Below are positions 15,628 through 24,564 of a stretch of 30,167 nucleotides of DNA, piece by piece (the first letter of the stretch is position 1; every line of letters begins with the position of its first letter). The notes beneath the pieces are model-generated. The model was not told where the DNA came from, did not search any database, and saw only the letters and a program-made list of their open reading frames with translations. The position numbers were made by a program, and so were the translations under genes. Origin of the DNA: a virus; IMG/VR virus record IMGVR_UViG_3300020390_000012, positions 1-30,167 of that record. One strand, written 5' to 3'.

Positions 15628-17673
15628 TCATAGCTGACTAATTATGTATTTCGCTATTATTTCCCCACCTCTTGCCGATGGGTGTACACCGTCTTTTAGC
15701 AAAACGTCATTGTTGAAAGGATTCAACCCTGAGTTATTAAGTAAATCAATGAATTGAACCCCCATAATTTGACAGACAGAACGCATTGCATCGTTTCTCA
15801 ATTGGTAGCTTTCGTAAACAGATTGAGTAAGAGGTGTGCTTCCATTATACATAGGCGATATAAAAGCTATTTTAGCTTCTTTGTTTTGGTTGATAGCTTT
15901 GTACAAATAACCTTTCATTGCAGATACAAATGATGGCTCTCCGGGATCACCTTCGTTAACCTCTGCTCCCGTATACATCGCATCCCAAATGTCATAAGAA
16001 GCATCACGCCCATCATTTTGACCACCCTCTAATAGAATTACGCTTGGTTCAAAGTCTTTAATATAATCTGCTCTATAATAAATACTCTCGCCTGCGTCTT
16101 GACCACTAGCACCTGTTATAATAGGCTTAATCGTTGATCCACCTACGCCCATAGGAACGCCATTAGCATCACTACCAATAAGAACACTATTCCGATCAAA
16201 ATTTACACCTATCCCTGCTGCAACTAAAGGCACATAGCTTAATTGCTGAATTATACTATCGCCAATAGCTACAAATGTTTCATCATAATAAGGATTTAAA
16301 AATCTTGTGCCTCTAGATTGCAACTGTTGCGGGTAATTTTCTTTGCCATCTATCTTTTTATTAACATCAAAACTTTGAGGCTCTGAATAGGCTTCAAAAG
16401 GCAAAGCCGTAAAACCGTAGCTAACCATTACAGCATCTGCATAATCACTTGTGTCAGCAGGTGCTTTTATCGTGAACTGTAAAATAGTAGCATTTTTCGG
16501 CGGTGTTAATTTGTCATAATTATATCTAAAGTAACCGTCATATACATTTGCTCCACTTGCATCAATAAATCTAAAATATTTAGTTCCTGTTGTTCCTGAA
16601 CCTATAAGACCAGACACACTAATAGGCTGCCCTTCAAATTCATATAGAGGTATTTGTGCTATTGCATAATCATCCACTTGCTGAAGTATTCCACTTGCTA
16701 TTCTATAATCAGGAACTAACATTGTCTCCTTATCAAAAATCTGATTACCTGTGTAGACTTTCTGAACTTCTGTTATAGCATTTACAGATCCTAAAATATC
16801 AGCATCAAATGCTTTAAAAATCTTCTCAGAACTGCCCGCATAATCTTCATAAGGCAAAGAAGTTATACCATAATTGACCATCACATTATCGTACTGATTT
16901 GACGCTTCTGGACTTTGGCTCGGGTTCAATATTGTGAATTGAATCTTTGCTGCATTTGAAGGCATACCTCTTGTTATAGGGTTGGTAAGTAAAAAAGTTG
17001 AACCTATTAAATCACCATTAGAATCAATAAATCTTCCGCGAAAACTTCCCGCTGTTCCGATACCCACTATACCATTCAGTGTGATGTTTTCTTTTGCAGG
17101 ATCAACTACTATCTCAGCTACTTTTCCACCTGTAGAAGTTCCTGAAGTAGCAAGCGAACCTCCCGAACTTATAATGTAATCAACATATACTATATCATTA
17201 TCCTTGTCAAAAATCTGATTGCCATTGTACACTTTATTTTTTTTAAAAGCATCCCTTACCGCTTTGGTGTTAGCAACGCCATCGGTGTTGATGTCGTTGG
17301 TGGTGTCTGTATAAGTTAAACTTTCAGGCTTCAACAACTGCGTAGTGTTATCACTCGCACGTCTATAGTAATCACCTTTAGGCGCGTCAGGATCGGTAAA
17401 TCGAATTAAAACACTTTTTACCGGAGCGTTTGCTGTGAATTCTGCATCTGCAGCAGCTTCATTTGCAAATAAAAGGAAACCGTCTGCAGCTGCTACCAGT
17501 TCATCTTTAGTTGCTTTTAGTTTGTGAAGCTCTTCGGTAGCGCGGCGCATCTTGTCGAGCTCCTCTGCTGAGAAGTAATATTTAGTGTCGGTACCGGCTA
17601 ATTCTTTTACCCGCTGCGGGTGGTCTTGTTTAGCTTCTATTCCTAAACTTCCTGCATTGTTAAATTCGCTCAT
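15628..17673 (-). CDS. Tail fibre/receptor-binding protein with SGNH hydrolase domain
   Basis: 681 residues. Residues 1-150 are a helical, Asp/Thr-rich attachment region; about 150-290 and 310-430 are two diverged copies of one beta domain, each opening with VYxGNQIFDK and closing with MVxYGxxxLPxE; 471-681 are an SGNH/GDSL hydrolase with GDSI (Ser473), GGQND (550-554) and DGVH (Asp661, His664). Such domains in phage fibres deacetylate surface polysaccharide or capsule; the substrate is not known. Clearly the adhesion component of the particle. Confidence 0.85.
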   Translation of the reverse strand: MSEFNNAGSLGIEAKQDHPQRVKELAGTDTKYYFSAEELDKMRRATEELHKLKATKDELVAAADGFLLFANEAAADAEFTANAPVKSVLIRFTDPDAPKGDYYRRASDNTTQLLKPESLTYTDTTNDINTDGVANTKAVRDAFKKNKVYNGNQIFDKDNDIVYVDYIISSGGSLATSGTSTGGKVAEIVVDPAKENITLNGIVGIGTAGSFRGRFIDSNGDLIGSTFLLTNPITRGMPSNAAKIQFTILNPSQSPEASNQYDNVMVNYGITSLPYEDYAGSSEKIFKAFDADILGSVNAITEVQKVYTGNQIFDKETMLVPDYRIASGILQQVDDYAIAQIPLYEFEGQPISVSGLIGSGTTGTKYFRFIDASGANVYDGYFRYNYDKLTPPKNATILQFTIKAPADTSDYADAVMVSYGFTALPFEAYSEPQSFDVNKKIDGKENYPQQLQSRGTRFLNPYYDETFVAIGDSIIQQLSYVPLVAAGIGVNFDRNSVLIGSDANGVPMGVGGSTIKPIITGASGQDAGESIYYRADYIKDFEPSVILLEGGQNDGRDASYDIWDAMYTGAEVNEGDPGEPSFVSAMKGYLYKAINQNKEAKIAFISPMYNGSTPLTQSVYESYQLRNDAMRSVCQIMGVQFIDLLNNSGLNPFNNDVLLKDGVHPSARGGEIIAKYIISQL

Positions 17674-17742
17674 ATTAGGGACATTGCTTTAATAATGAGC
17701 CTAAAACTACCCTGAGAGGCTTAGATCAACTGTGACACGTGT

Positions 17743-18270
17743 TTATCCTGCAGGAAAAAGATTCTCTGTTTTTTTGATCCAACGGTAGAACTGGCGGCGA
17801 ATAGCTGCTACATCATAGCCATACTCAAAAAGATCATACTTCACGCAAAAGCGCTGTATGCCTTTAGCTAAGCCTTGTTCTCCATCCTTCTGATGCCAGC
17901 CTAAAAGAAAAAACATCATTGAGGTATTGAGATGTTCCTCCAGTTCGGCGTTTATAAATTCGATCGCTTCCGGATCAAATTGTAAAAATGAGTTCTGGCC
18001 ACTCTCATATTTGTAGAATTGCCCAAAATACTTACGCTCGCGAGGATATTCTTCCAGGCTAAAAAAAATACTGTAGGTTATGTCACACCCTTTTTTTTGA
18101 GGTGTTTGCTTCGCTAAATAGCGTATCATTTTACCAAATGGGGTTCGCACATCTACCACTACGCTCTTCACCCGCTTGTTATTGATCCGTGCGGTCTCGC
18201 CCTTGAAGTGCTGATACAGAAAAGGTATTAAATGGGGTTTGATGGTGACGGGGACCAAAGTACGCGACAT
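17743..18270 (-). CDS. 175-residue late protein, unknown
   Basis: A soluble, aromatic-rich alpha/beta protein with no known motif. The middle contains a beta hairpin region (60-75, 'CDITYSIFFSLEE') and the C terminus is helical. It starts 4 nt after the preceding gene and precedes the tail-fibre gene. Late expression and position suggest a virion or assembly protein. Confidence 0.65.
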   Translation of the reverse strand: MSRTLVPVTIKPHLIPFLYQHFKGETARINNKRVKSVVVDVRTPFGKMIRYLAKQTPQKKGCDITYSIFFSLEEYPRERKYFGQFYKYESGQNSFLQFDPEAIEFINAELEEHLNTSMMFFLLGWHQKDGEQGLAKGIQRFCVKYDLFEYGYDVAAIRRQFYRWIKKTENLFPAG

Positions 18271-18274
18271 AAAT

Positions 18275-18768
18275 TTATACGATAGACAAAGGGATTAATT
18301 GAGGTAGCAGTTTTCCGGAAAGATCATTAAAATGTCCTGCAGGGAAAATGGATTGACATTCAAAAGTAACTTGAGTGGTTCTGGTGTTGCTTTCAACCCC
18401 AATGGAGGGTCTCGCATTTTGTTCAACATCATTGCGGCCAATGATCAAGCTTCTACCATTAGTAAGCTTGATGATCATATACCTGGCACGCATTAGTTCC
18501 TGAATACGCGCCGCCATTAAAGCATCGCCATTCGGAAATTGTAAACGAAGTTGTTGCATGTAATGGACTCCACTACGGGTTCGAGTAGATTTTTGATTGA
18601 AGGCTATGGCGCTAATACTCGTATACAAATCTTCAAATACATCAGATAACAGGCTCGTATTTACAAAGCCATTTTCACCAGTCTTTGGATAAGACTTTAA
18701 GCTTTTTGAATACGCTACACCGCATATAAAAGGCTTCTCCGTGCTTTTTTCTGCTAAATCTATGGACA
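18275..18768 (-). CDS. First late gene, possible virion protein
   Basis: I use ATG 18768 (164 residues); a GTG at 18790 is an alternative. Beta-rich, with a surface-like Thr/Asn/Arg-rich middle and a region 'GVHYMQQLRLQFPNGDAL' (around 75-92). No signal or membrane segment. It opens the leftward late operon, facing the AT-rich divergent control region to its right. A baseplate or head-completion role is conceivable but unsupported. Confidence 0.6.
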
Positions 18769-19017
18769 TAATTATGAACTGGGGTTTCACAAATATATCC
18801 TAAAATCCAATGCATTAAAACAAATAAACAATGTAAGTTTATGAAACTTTTAATTATAAAATTACGTTAACCATCGACTATAATTACTAACTTTTAATAC
18901 CACTTTCTCAATAAGAAATAATTATCATCAACTATTGTTGAATAAATATATAATATTCAAAGTGCACACATTCACACGTTTTTGTGTGTATTTTTGTACA
19001 CAGTAAAATTTTTAACC
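18769..19017. promoter_or_regulatory. AT-rich divergent control region between late operon and rightward island
   Basis: No gene. Near the right end, CACAC-GTTTTT-GTGTG (18973-18988) is an inverted repeat followed by TATTTTTG (18989-18996), which fits the -7 box TAnnTTTG of Bacteroidota promoters and would give a short leader for the gene at 19018. Late leftward promoter elements must lie here too, but none could be fixed. Confidence 0.5.
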
Positions 19018-19188
19018 ATGAATACTAAAACACTTTTTAAAACAAGCGATTTCATTACTTCTTTAAGAGATAATGGTGTTGATGTTGTGGTTAATAACAA
19101 TCCAAATCCATCCACTCTTGATAGAATAAAAAGATTAATTAAACACAAAGAACAACTGTTTGATTTTCAAAAATCTTTGTTTAGTTAA
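19018..19188 (+). CDS. 56-residue protein of the rightward island
   Basis: ATG 19018 is preferred to an upstream ATG at 18982 that would lie inside the promoter repeat. A soluble basic protein beginning MNTKTLFKTSDFITSL, with an Asn-rich turn and a helical end. AT-rich, opposite in direction to the surrounding operons, 15 nt before the next gene. Function unknown. Confidence 0.6.
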   Translation: MNTKTLFKTSDFITSLRDNGVDVVVNNNPNPSTLDRIKRLIKHKEQLFDFQKSLFS

Positions 19189-19203
19189 TTTTAATTCTTT
19201 TTG

Positions 19204-19602
19204 ATGCAAATTATCGAAGAAACCACTGCTCTTGGAGTTCCATTTTGTCACTTCAAAACGATAATTCACTCTAATCAATATAATATCACCTTTACAAAAG
19301 GTGAAAATAAAAACCAATACGAAGTTCACTTAATTCCTCTCCATATAAAAAGAAAGGACAATAAAGTGATGTTCGACAGAGATTTAAGAACATTTGTTTG
19401 TAACAAAATTTATGATTTCATTCAAGCTAAAGACTGTGAAGTTTATTTTAGTTTAAACTGTGTAGGATTAGGTAATGAATATTTACTATGGAAATTTATA
19501 AGGTGGATAAAAAGTTTCGACAGACCTATCAATATTAAAAGTAAAGTTACAGTGAGTAAAGATGGGTCTATTAGGTTTTTCGAATTCTTTTTAAACATAT
19601 AG
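19204..19602 (+). CDS. 132-residue moron protein, distantly DUF6169-like
   Basis: Starts at ATG 19204, one codon after a TTG. Strand-rich N terminus ('YNITFTKGENKNQYEVHLIP', 28-47), a helix (65-78), then strand and an aromatic helix (about 100-110). The order resembles DUF6169, but this is a faint pattern match only. With the 56-residue gene it forms an AT-rich two-gene unit pointing against both flanking operons, typical of independently expressed cargo in temperate phages, often defence or superinfection genes; that is inference. Confidence 0.55.
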   Translation: MQIIEETTALGVPFCHFKTIIHSNQYNITFTKGENKNQYEVHLIPLHIKRKDNKVMFDRDLRTFVCNKIYDFIQAKDCEVYFSLNCVGLGNEYLLWKFIRWIKSFDRPINIKSKVTVSKDGSIRFFEFFLNI

Positions 19603-19606
19603 ATAA

Positions 19607-19786
19607 TCACTTCCTGAATTTAAAGGTTCGACGTTTTACAATAGCCGCAGCCTCTATCGCATATTTCTGCTCTTCATTAAAGTCACCTGCTCGACTTAAG
19701 TAATTTACAATATTCATAACTGTACCGAATTCTATCAGTGTTTTACAGTTCAAAAGCGCTTTTGCAATTTCTTTTACGGTGTACAT
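19607..19786 (-). CDS. 59-residue small protein after the NdpA-like gene
   Basis: ATG 19786 to TGA 19607, starting MYTVKEIAKALLNCKTLIEF. Two nt separate it from the stop of the NdpA-like gene, so it is the last gene of the leftward early operon. It is helical and basic at the end, with an HTH-like look in residues 3-25. It converges with the rightward island, leaving 4 nt between the stops. Confidence 0.6.
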   Translation of the reverse strand: MYTVKEIAKALLNCKTLIEFGTVMNIVNYLSRAGDFNEEQKYAIEAAAIVKRRTFKFRK

Positions 19787-19788
19787 AC

Positions 19789-20847
19789 CTATTTGCTTTC
19801 TTTATTAAAATAAACCAGGTAGTAATACATCTGGCGTTCTTCATCCCAACCTTTCTCGATGAATTTGTCATAACTCTCCGGGTTAATGAAATTCATCTTG
19901 ATGGCCACGTTGGTGTCTAGCTCAATCAAACTTTTAAAGTTCTTCGTCGCCGGTGCGATCGCTTCGTTTGATATTGCGAAGCTGCTCAGGTCCTCGATAC
20001 TGTATTTAGATCCTTTATCTAATTTATAATTTTCATACTCTGCCTGCAGTCCCGGATCCCCCAGAACCTCGGTGAGAAATTCATCCTGATCCCACGTGTC
20101 GTGCGTTCGAAAATGATTGATCGCTCGATTCATAAATAAGAGCTCCTCGCGTTTATCACCTGCAGGGCGCACCACATCTTTAGCGAAATCCTGACAGAAC
20201 TTGAGATACTTCTTCGTGTGAAAATGATCATCGTGCAAGGCATCGATGCCCATCACGTTTTCAAACCAATACTTCGTATCATATTTATAGGAATCCACAC
20301 ACAGAATATTGAACCCTGATTCTTGATCGGTATTGATGATGATGGCGCCTTTGTCTAGCTTGCCTAAATGCACACCTTCCTGAAGCAGTAATTCTAATTG
20401 ATTCTCTCCAGTACGAAACTGAAGAAAATCGTGCTTGAGTTCGCTTTTAAAAATTCCGATCGCATTGAACTTTTCATTATCAACCATCACATTGCTGAGC
20501 TTGGCAAAATAAACTTCTCCCGGCTTGACGTGTGGATGATTACTTTGCGCATACATGTGCCGGCTTACCGCTCTTGCGTAATCTCCTAGTTTTAGAGCTC
20601 CACTAAAAAGATTGACCGATTGCCGGTACATCTCGTGAAAATCTAAATCTGACTCGTGTACAAATTGGTACCAGGCTCGATCCTTCTCTCTGAAGGATTT
20701 GAAAAAGAATTCTTTTACTAAAGGTCTTATCTCATCATTCAACTCCGTGCGGTGCTCGTTATAGATAACACCCTCACTACGTGTCTTATTGCCTACTTGA
20801 TTGATGAAGAGCTCCTCGATCTGGACGTTGTATAGATTTATGGCCAT
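19789..20847 (-). CDS. Nucleoid-associated NdpA-like protein
   Basis: A 352-residue soluble protein with the layout of the 37-kDa nucleoid-associated family (YejK/NdpA, PF04245): an N-terminal 'HVKPGEVYFAKLSNVMVDN' type strand pair around 105-125, a central 'AIGIFKSELKHDFL' strand, a 'GAIIINTDQESGFNILCVD' strand pair, a 'YWFENVMGI' segment and a conserved helical end. The family binds DNA; phage copies may organise phage DNA or displace the host nucleoid. It is near the end of the early operon, 3 nt after the gene upstream. Confidence 0.75.
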   Translation of the reverse strand: MAINLYNVQIEELFINQVGNKTRSEGVIYNEHRTELNDEIRPLVKEFFFKSFREKDRAWYQFVHESDLDFHEMYRQSVNLFSGALKLGDYARAVSRHMYAQSNHPHVKPGEVYFAKLSNVMVDNEKFNAIGIFKSELKHDFLQFRTGENQLELLLQEGVHLGKLDKGAIIINTDQESGFNILCVDSYKYDTKYWFENVMGIDALHDDHFHTKKYLKFCQDFAKDVVRPAGDKREELLFMNRAINHFRTHDTWDQDEFLTEVLGDPGLQAEYENYKLDKGSKYSIEDLSSFAISNEAIAPATKNFKSLIELDTNVAIKMNFINPESYDKFIEKGWDEERQMYYYLVYFNKESK

Positions 20848-20850
20848 AAG

Positions 20851-21150
20851 TTATTTTTTTTTTAAGAAATCAGTGATTAGTTTTTTACCGCTGTAATCTT
20901 GGCGCGAACAAGCATCTTCCAAAATTTCATCCGGAACCTCCTGAGCAATTTTTTTTACAAAATCTAAATCCTTATTACATATATCAGAATACCATACGTA
21001 AAGATTTGTACCTCTAAGTGTTTTGCAATTCTTTATTTTGTTGTTAACAGCAATTGTTGTGGCCAGAGGAGTTTCTTTATTTAGAAAAACTTCCATCAAA
21101 AAATTCATTGCTCCTGGATTACCTTGAGACCATTCCATTAATTCATTCAT
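20851..21150 (-). CDS. 99-residue early protein, unknown
   Basis: A helical soluble protein with a lysine-rich C terminus and no recognised motif. Its leader contains the repeated element TAACGCTTAAA 12 nt before the ATG, shared with three other early genes. Residues 42-60 contain two cysteines and aromatic residues. Confidence 0.6.
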   Translation of the reverse strand: MNELMEWSQGNPGAMNFLMEVFLNKETPLATTIAVNNKIKNCKTLRGTNLYVWYSDICNKDLDFVKKIAQEVPDEILEDACSRQDYSGKKLITDFLKKK

Positions 21151-21173
21151 ACTATTTAGTTATTTAAGCGTTA

Positions 21174-21530
21174 CTATTCTTGGGTTTGTGCTACCAGCGG
21201 TAGCATTTGATTGACACGTTCTAGTAGACGTCTGGCGACCGCTCGAGTTAAATCATGTTTTGATATGCTAATTAAATGCTGCAGTGCATTTTGAAAAACA
21301 AATGCCTGATGTTGTTCTAGATTGAGCAATGTATTTGCCGGCAGGCTACGGACCTTTAACTTATTGGCAATCATAAATTGCAGTTCTACACAGATACTCT
21401 TGTAGATATACAGCGCCTGACTTGGTTCACTTTGAATAAAGAAAAACAGATACGCCCCGTAAAGCTCAAGTGTTTCATTAAGCACCTCAAGATCCTGTGG
21501 TTTGAGTTTGTTAAGCTGCAGCTTTTTCAT
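21174..21530 (-). CDS. 118-residue helical early protein, unknown
   Basis: Mostly helical and leucine-rich, without a signal or membrane segment; it could be a small four-helix protein. It overlaps the zinc-ribbon gene by 4 nt and precedes the 99-residue gene by 23 nt. Confidence 0.65.
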   Translation of the reverse strand: MKKLQLNKLKPQDLEVLNETLELYGAYLFFFIQSEPSQALYIYKSICVELQFMIANKLKVRSLPANTLLNLEQHQAFVFQNALQHLISISKHDLTRAVARRLLERVNQMLPLVAQTQE

Positions 21531-21847
21531 AATCGTTCAATTCTAAATGGTTGATTGCGTTCGCCATTACGGTAGAACCGCAGCTGCTGTACTTTACCGG
21601 CATACTTTGGATTCAGTTTAATGCGTTCGGCCATCTTGTCGGCGATGCGATTTTCATCATATCTATTGTACTTGAGATAGGAATACCACACCGGATTGAA
21701 GAGCTTATCTGAATTACCGGATTTGAATTTCAATTCGTCATTTCCGTTTTTCAGCATCACCGTCATTCGCACCTTACTGCAGTTCTTACAGGTTGAAGAG
21801 TTGGCCAGACCGCACCGGCATTTTTTTAATGCTTTGGGTTCGTTCAT
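21527..21847 (-). CDS. Small N-terminal zinc-ribbon protein
   Basis: 106 residues. Cysteines at 10, 12, 20 and 23 (CRCG...CKNC) form a CxC-x7-CxxC knuckle likely to bind zinc; the rest is basic and tyrosine-rich. The combination suggests nucleic-acid binding, for example a regulator or replication accessory. It overlaps the genes on both sides by 4 nt. Confidence 0.65.
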   Translation of the reverse strand: MNEPKALKKCRCGLANSSTCKNCSKVRMTVMLKNGNDELKFKSGNSDKLFNPVWYSYLKYNRYDENRIADKMAERIKLNPKYAGKVQQLRFYRNGERNQPFRIERL

Positions 21848-22236
21848 AATATCTCGTAAATTATATAAGACATAACTTCACTTGCTTCTTTGAAGTAAAT
21901 CATCTGGTAACCTTCATCCTTAGATTTCGTTTGAATAAACATTATTCCACGTCTCGAAAGCTCTGATACCACCTCGGTTACTTTAGAATCTCTAACCTCC
22001 AATTCTCGCATTTCAAAAGGTGAATTTTCCCGTTTCCTGTCAGGGTAAACAATTACAAGATATTCGGAGTTTATGCTGCCATACCCCTCTAAAAAAGCTA
22101 ATTCCCCGGAAGAATTCTTATAAATCAGATTGTCCTTTTCACAGGTGAAAATGATCCCTTTATTTTCGGGTTTTTCTGCCTCAGGACAGCTGTGCATCAC
22201 CACTTGATCTCCCTTTTTAAATTTTGGTTGTTTCAT
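21844..22236 (-). CDS. 130-residue early protein with SH3-like N terminus
   Basis: The first 55 residues ('KFKKGDQVVMHSC...GYGSINSEYLVIVYPD') read as a small beta barrel of the type found in phage proteins that open with KxGDxV; the second half is helical. No enzyme motif. TAACGCTTAAA lies 4 nt before the start. It overlaps the next gene by 4 nt. Confidence 0.6.
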   Translation of the reverse strand: MKQPKFKKGDQVVMHSCPEAEKPENKGIIFTCEKDNLIYKNSSGELAFLEGYGSINSEYLVIVYPDRKRENSPFEMRELEVRDSKVTEVVSELSRRGIMFIQTKSKDEGYQMIYFKEASEVMSYIIYEIL

Positions 22237-22255
22237 AATTTTTAAGCGTTACTAA

Positions 22256-22411
22256 TTATTCATCTGGTTGACTCAAAAGCTTTACTATGCGCTTTTGATA
22301 TTTGGGTTGCTGGATAAGCATATCAAGCTCAATCAGTTCCTGATCATCTAGCGCTTTGAGAAACGCTGCGGGAGTTACCTCAAGCGTGAATATTTTTTGA
22401 ATTTTTGGCAT
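22256..22411 (-). CDS. 51-residue early protein, unknown
   Basis: I use ATG 22411 because the longer frame from 22477 overlaps the replication gene deeply, while this start lies 10 nt after that gene's stop and is preceded by TAACGCTTAAA with 9 nt spacing. An acidic helix pair; function unknown. Confidence 0.6.
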   Translation of the reverse strand: MPKIQKIFTLEVTPAAFLKALDDQELIELDMLIQQPKYQKRIVKLLSQPDE

Positions 22412-22421
22412 TAATTCAGTT

Positions 22422-24278
22422 TTAAGCGTTATAAAATGCATCAAACTCGCGTTTGAAAATTTGAGGCAGTTGATCATTCACTGCAGGGCTTAGATTTTGC
22501 TGCGCATAATCATACACCTCCTGCAGATCTGCATGCCCATTAAAATATTGGCGCATTTTGTCCTGCAGCTTTTTTACATCGGTTTTGTGGCGTAGGGATT
22601 TATTGGCGATGATCTTGCGGCGCTTGTACGTGTCCAGCTTCTCATCCTCCAGTCTAAAATTTCGGTAGGCATATTCAAAACTGTTATGCTCTTTCTGGTC
22701 TCTAGCAGTATCAAAATACAAGCTCGGATAATGCGGGTACCATTCCGGATGGTTCTTCGCGTAAGCTTTCACTTCCTTCAGGACCTCCTTGGTTTTTCCC
22801 CAGAACTCAAAGATGTTGGGTTTACTCATTCGGTATCCGTTGAAGGACTTGAATTTATCGGCCATCCACGTTTTGTAGGCATTCATCCAGGATCCCGGGT
22901 GCACACCGTCGAGTTTTTCGAAAATGGAAGACGAGAATTTAAACAGATCCTGTATCACGAGCTCTGTGTAATCCTCGGGATGCATCGCACCGTAATAGGC
23001 TTCCTGTTGCATCGTTTTTCTGCTGATGCTGTGGTACTTGGTGTATTTTCCTGCCGCCAGACCGCGTACCAGGTACGGCACATCAAAAATCGAATTCTGG
23101 AGCACCGTACTCTGCGGATTCTTGTCGATCGGCTTTTCATTTTCAAGTCCGTGACTTGACCGCGGGGCGGTTTCTGTATTTTCAAGTCCGTGACTTGATT
23201 CTGCTCCTTTTTCAAGTCCGTGACTTGATTTTTCAGCAGCGCTACCTAAAAATTTTTTTTGAGGCCCGACCTCTAGTAAATTATTTTCCGGCGCGGTGTT
23301 AAAATTTTGCGCGGCCCGGTTTTTTTCCACACGCTTTATGGGTGACCTTGTAGAGCCTTGCGCAGCAAACTGGGTGGTTTGCGCGCTAGTGCAAACTCCT
23401 TTATCCCTTATCTTATTCTTATTAACTACATGACCTCTACTAGATACATTATTATGGCGAACTTTGTTTGTTTGACTCTCCCTAAGCGCTTGATTTTCAG
23501 CAACAGCATTTTTTTGAATCCCGTTGTCTGTGATGCTCAAAATTTGGGCGTTTATACGCATTTTAACGGCCCTGTGGTCGCCTCTAAATTCGTATTCACT
23601 AAGCACCCCCGCTTCTTCTAAACGTTCGCGATGGTGCCTTACAGTCTCAACGGAGACGGGTAATGTCTTGTACCCATCACGCTCGTTATCTACAATGCGG
23701 TTGGGATAGATCTCTACCTTGGGCAACTCAGCCAAGTGCGCAATACCTAATTGCTTCCGGAGGCTTTGCCTCTTGAACAATTGCATATTGAACTGGTGAA
23801 GGATGGCCAGGAAGAATTTTTCGCTGTCCTTCTTTACCGGTTGTTTGATATTCCGTTTGCGCAGCTGTTGGCCGTGAATCGCATTGTAGCGCTCTACAGC
23901 ATCATTATACGCTTCAGGATCGAGATCCTTATGCTCTTCCTTCCAGATCGCTTCTTTTACCCGTTGCTCTGTAGGTACCGTTATTTGCTTCCTGTTCCTG
24001 ATCACCTCCCGGTTGTACAGTTTTACAGCTGCATTCAGTTTTGCCACTTTAGCGTTATATGCCTTGATGTGATTGTTGTAGCGCTTGATGGTAATAGCAA
24101 AATCATTCTCTTTGCCTTTACTCGTGAGAATAGGATAGACGAATCTACCCGACTCCGGTTCCTGATCTTGCTCCGGAAGTTGCTTCGATTGCTCCTTCGG
24201 TACCGAAAGGTGTTTGAGCCCCATTCGGTTCTGGAGCAAATGGCCAATCGCCGTAGGTTGTGAATTTGAGTTACTCAT
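22422..24278 (-). CDS. Replication initiator-like wHTH protein carrying the origin
   Basis: 618 residues. Residues 60-150 are helical and basic; 150-245 contain a winged-helix region ('VSVETVRHHRERLEEAGVLS', about 208-227) of the phage replication-initiator type; 250-400 are low complexity and include three SSHGLE repeats (351-379) encoded by iterated palindromic DNA; the C-terminal 200 residues are helical and aromatic-rich. As in lambda O, initiator DNA-binding domain, origin iterons and loader-interaction domain would follow in one gene. No helicase motif, so host or helper DnaB would be recruited. It overlaps the gene upstream by 8 nt. Confidence 0.7.
   Translation of the reverse strand: MSNSNSQPTAIGHLLQNRMGLKHLSVPKEQSKQLPEQDQEPESGRFVYPILTSKGKENDFAITIKRYNNHIKAYNAKVAKLNAAVKLYNREVIRNRKQITVPTEQRVKEAIWKEEHKDLDPEAYNDAVERYNAIHGQQLRKRNIKQPVKKDSEKFFLAILHQFNMQLFKRQSLRKQLGIAHLAELPKVEIYPNRIVDNERDGYKTLPVSVETVRHHRERLEEAGVLSEYEFRGDHRAVKMRINAQILSITDNGIQKNAVAENQALRESQTNKVRHNNVSSRGHVVNKNKIRDKGVCTSAQTTQFAAQGSTRSPIKRVEKNRAAQNFNTAPENNLLEVGPQKKFLGSAAEKSSHGLEKGAESSHGLENTETAPRSSHGLENEKPIDKNPQSTVLQNSIFDVPYLVRGLAAGKYTKYHSISRKTMQQEAYYGAMHPEDYTELVIQDLFKFSSSIFEKLDGVHPGSWMNAYKTWMADKFKSFNGYRMSKPNIFEFWGKTKEVLKEVKAYAKNHPEWYPHYPSLYFDTARDQKEHNSFEYAYRNFRLEDEKLDTYKRRKIIANKSLRHKTDVKKLQDKMRQYFNGHADLQEVYDYAQQNLSPAVNDQLPQIFKREFDAFYNA
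23143..23228. repeat. Three palindromic iterons (putative phage origin)
   Basis: TCAAGTCCGTGACTTGA occurs exactly three times, at 23143-23159, 23182-23198 and 23212-23228. Each is a 7-bp inverted repeat around CGT. To the right lies an AT-rich tract (poly-A/T at about 23250-23262 and 23296-23330) suitable for unwinding. Iterated dyads inside the initiator gene are the arrangement of lambdoid ori. Function inferred. Confidence 0.7.
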
Positions 24279-24564
24279 CTTTTACTAATTTTTCTGAATC
24301 CGTATACAGCGGCTTTCCTGTAAAAGGGCAAAACTTCGCGTATATGTTAAGTTCTTTATACGATTTGGTAAAAACCTCTTGACCTTGTTTACCGCGCTTA
24401 CCCCTGTATTTTACAGGGATCATTAAGTGCCGGCCTTCTTTACTTCCAATCCAAAAAACACCGGCATTAAATCCTGCTTCAGGATCTCCTGTTTTTTCCT
24501 GGCATAATTTTTCGGCATCTTCTATTGCCTTCCAGTTCTCTGTGATCTTTTTACCTTCCTCCAT
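24271..24564 (-). CDS. 97-residue early protein, unknown
   Basis: A basic protein with a Gly/Lys-rich middle ('KYRGKRGKQGQEVF', about 53-66) and a 'KFCPFTGKPLY' segment near the end resembling a half zinc knuckle or a nucleic-acid contact loop. It overlaps the replication gene by 8 nt and shares one base with the gene upstream, so it may help replication. Confidence 0.6.
   Translation of the reverse strand: MEEGKKITENWKAIEDAEKLCQEKTGDPEAGFNAGVFWIGSKEGRHLMIPVKYRGKRGKQGQEVFTKSYKELNIYAKFCPFTGKPLYTDSEKLVKDE

Noticed and set aside
23143-23228. CRISPR array
   Set aside because: Only three 17-bp palindromic units with 13-22 nt between them, all inside a coding frame; no cas genes.
22686-24263. Long rightward open frames opposite the replication gene
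   Set aside because: Shadows of the leftward 618-residue gene, whose frame has coherent protein features and operon spacing.
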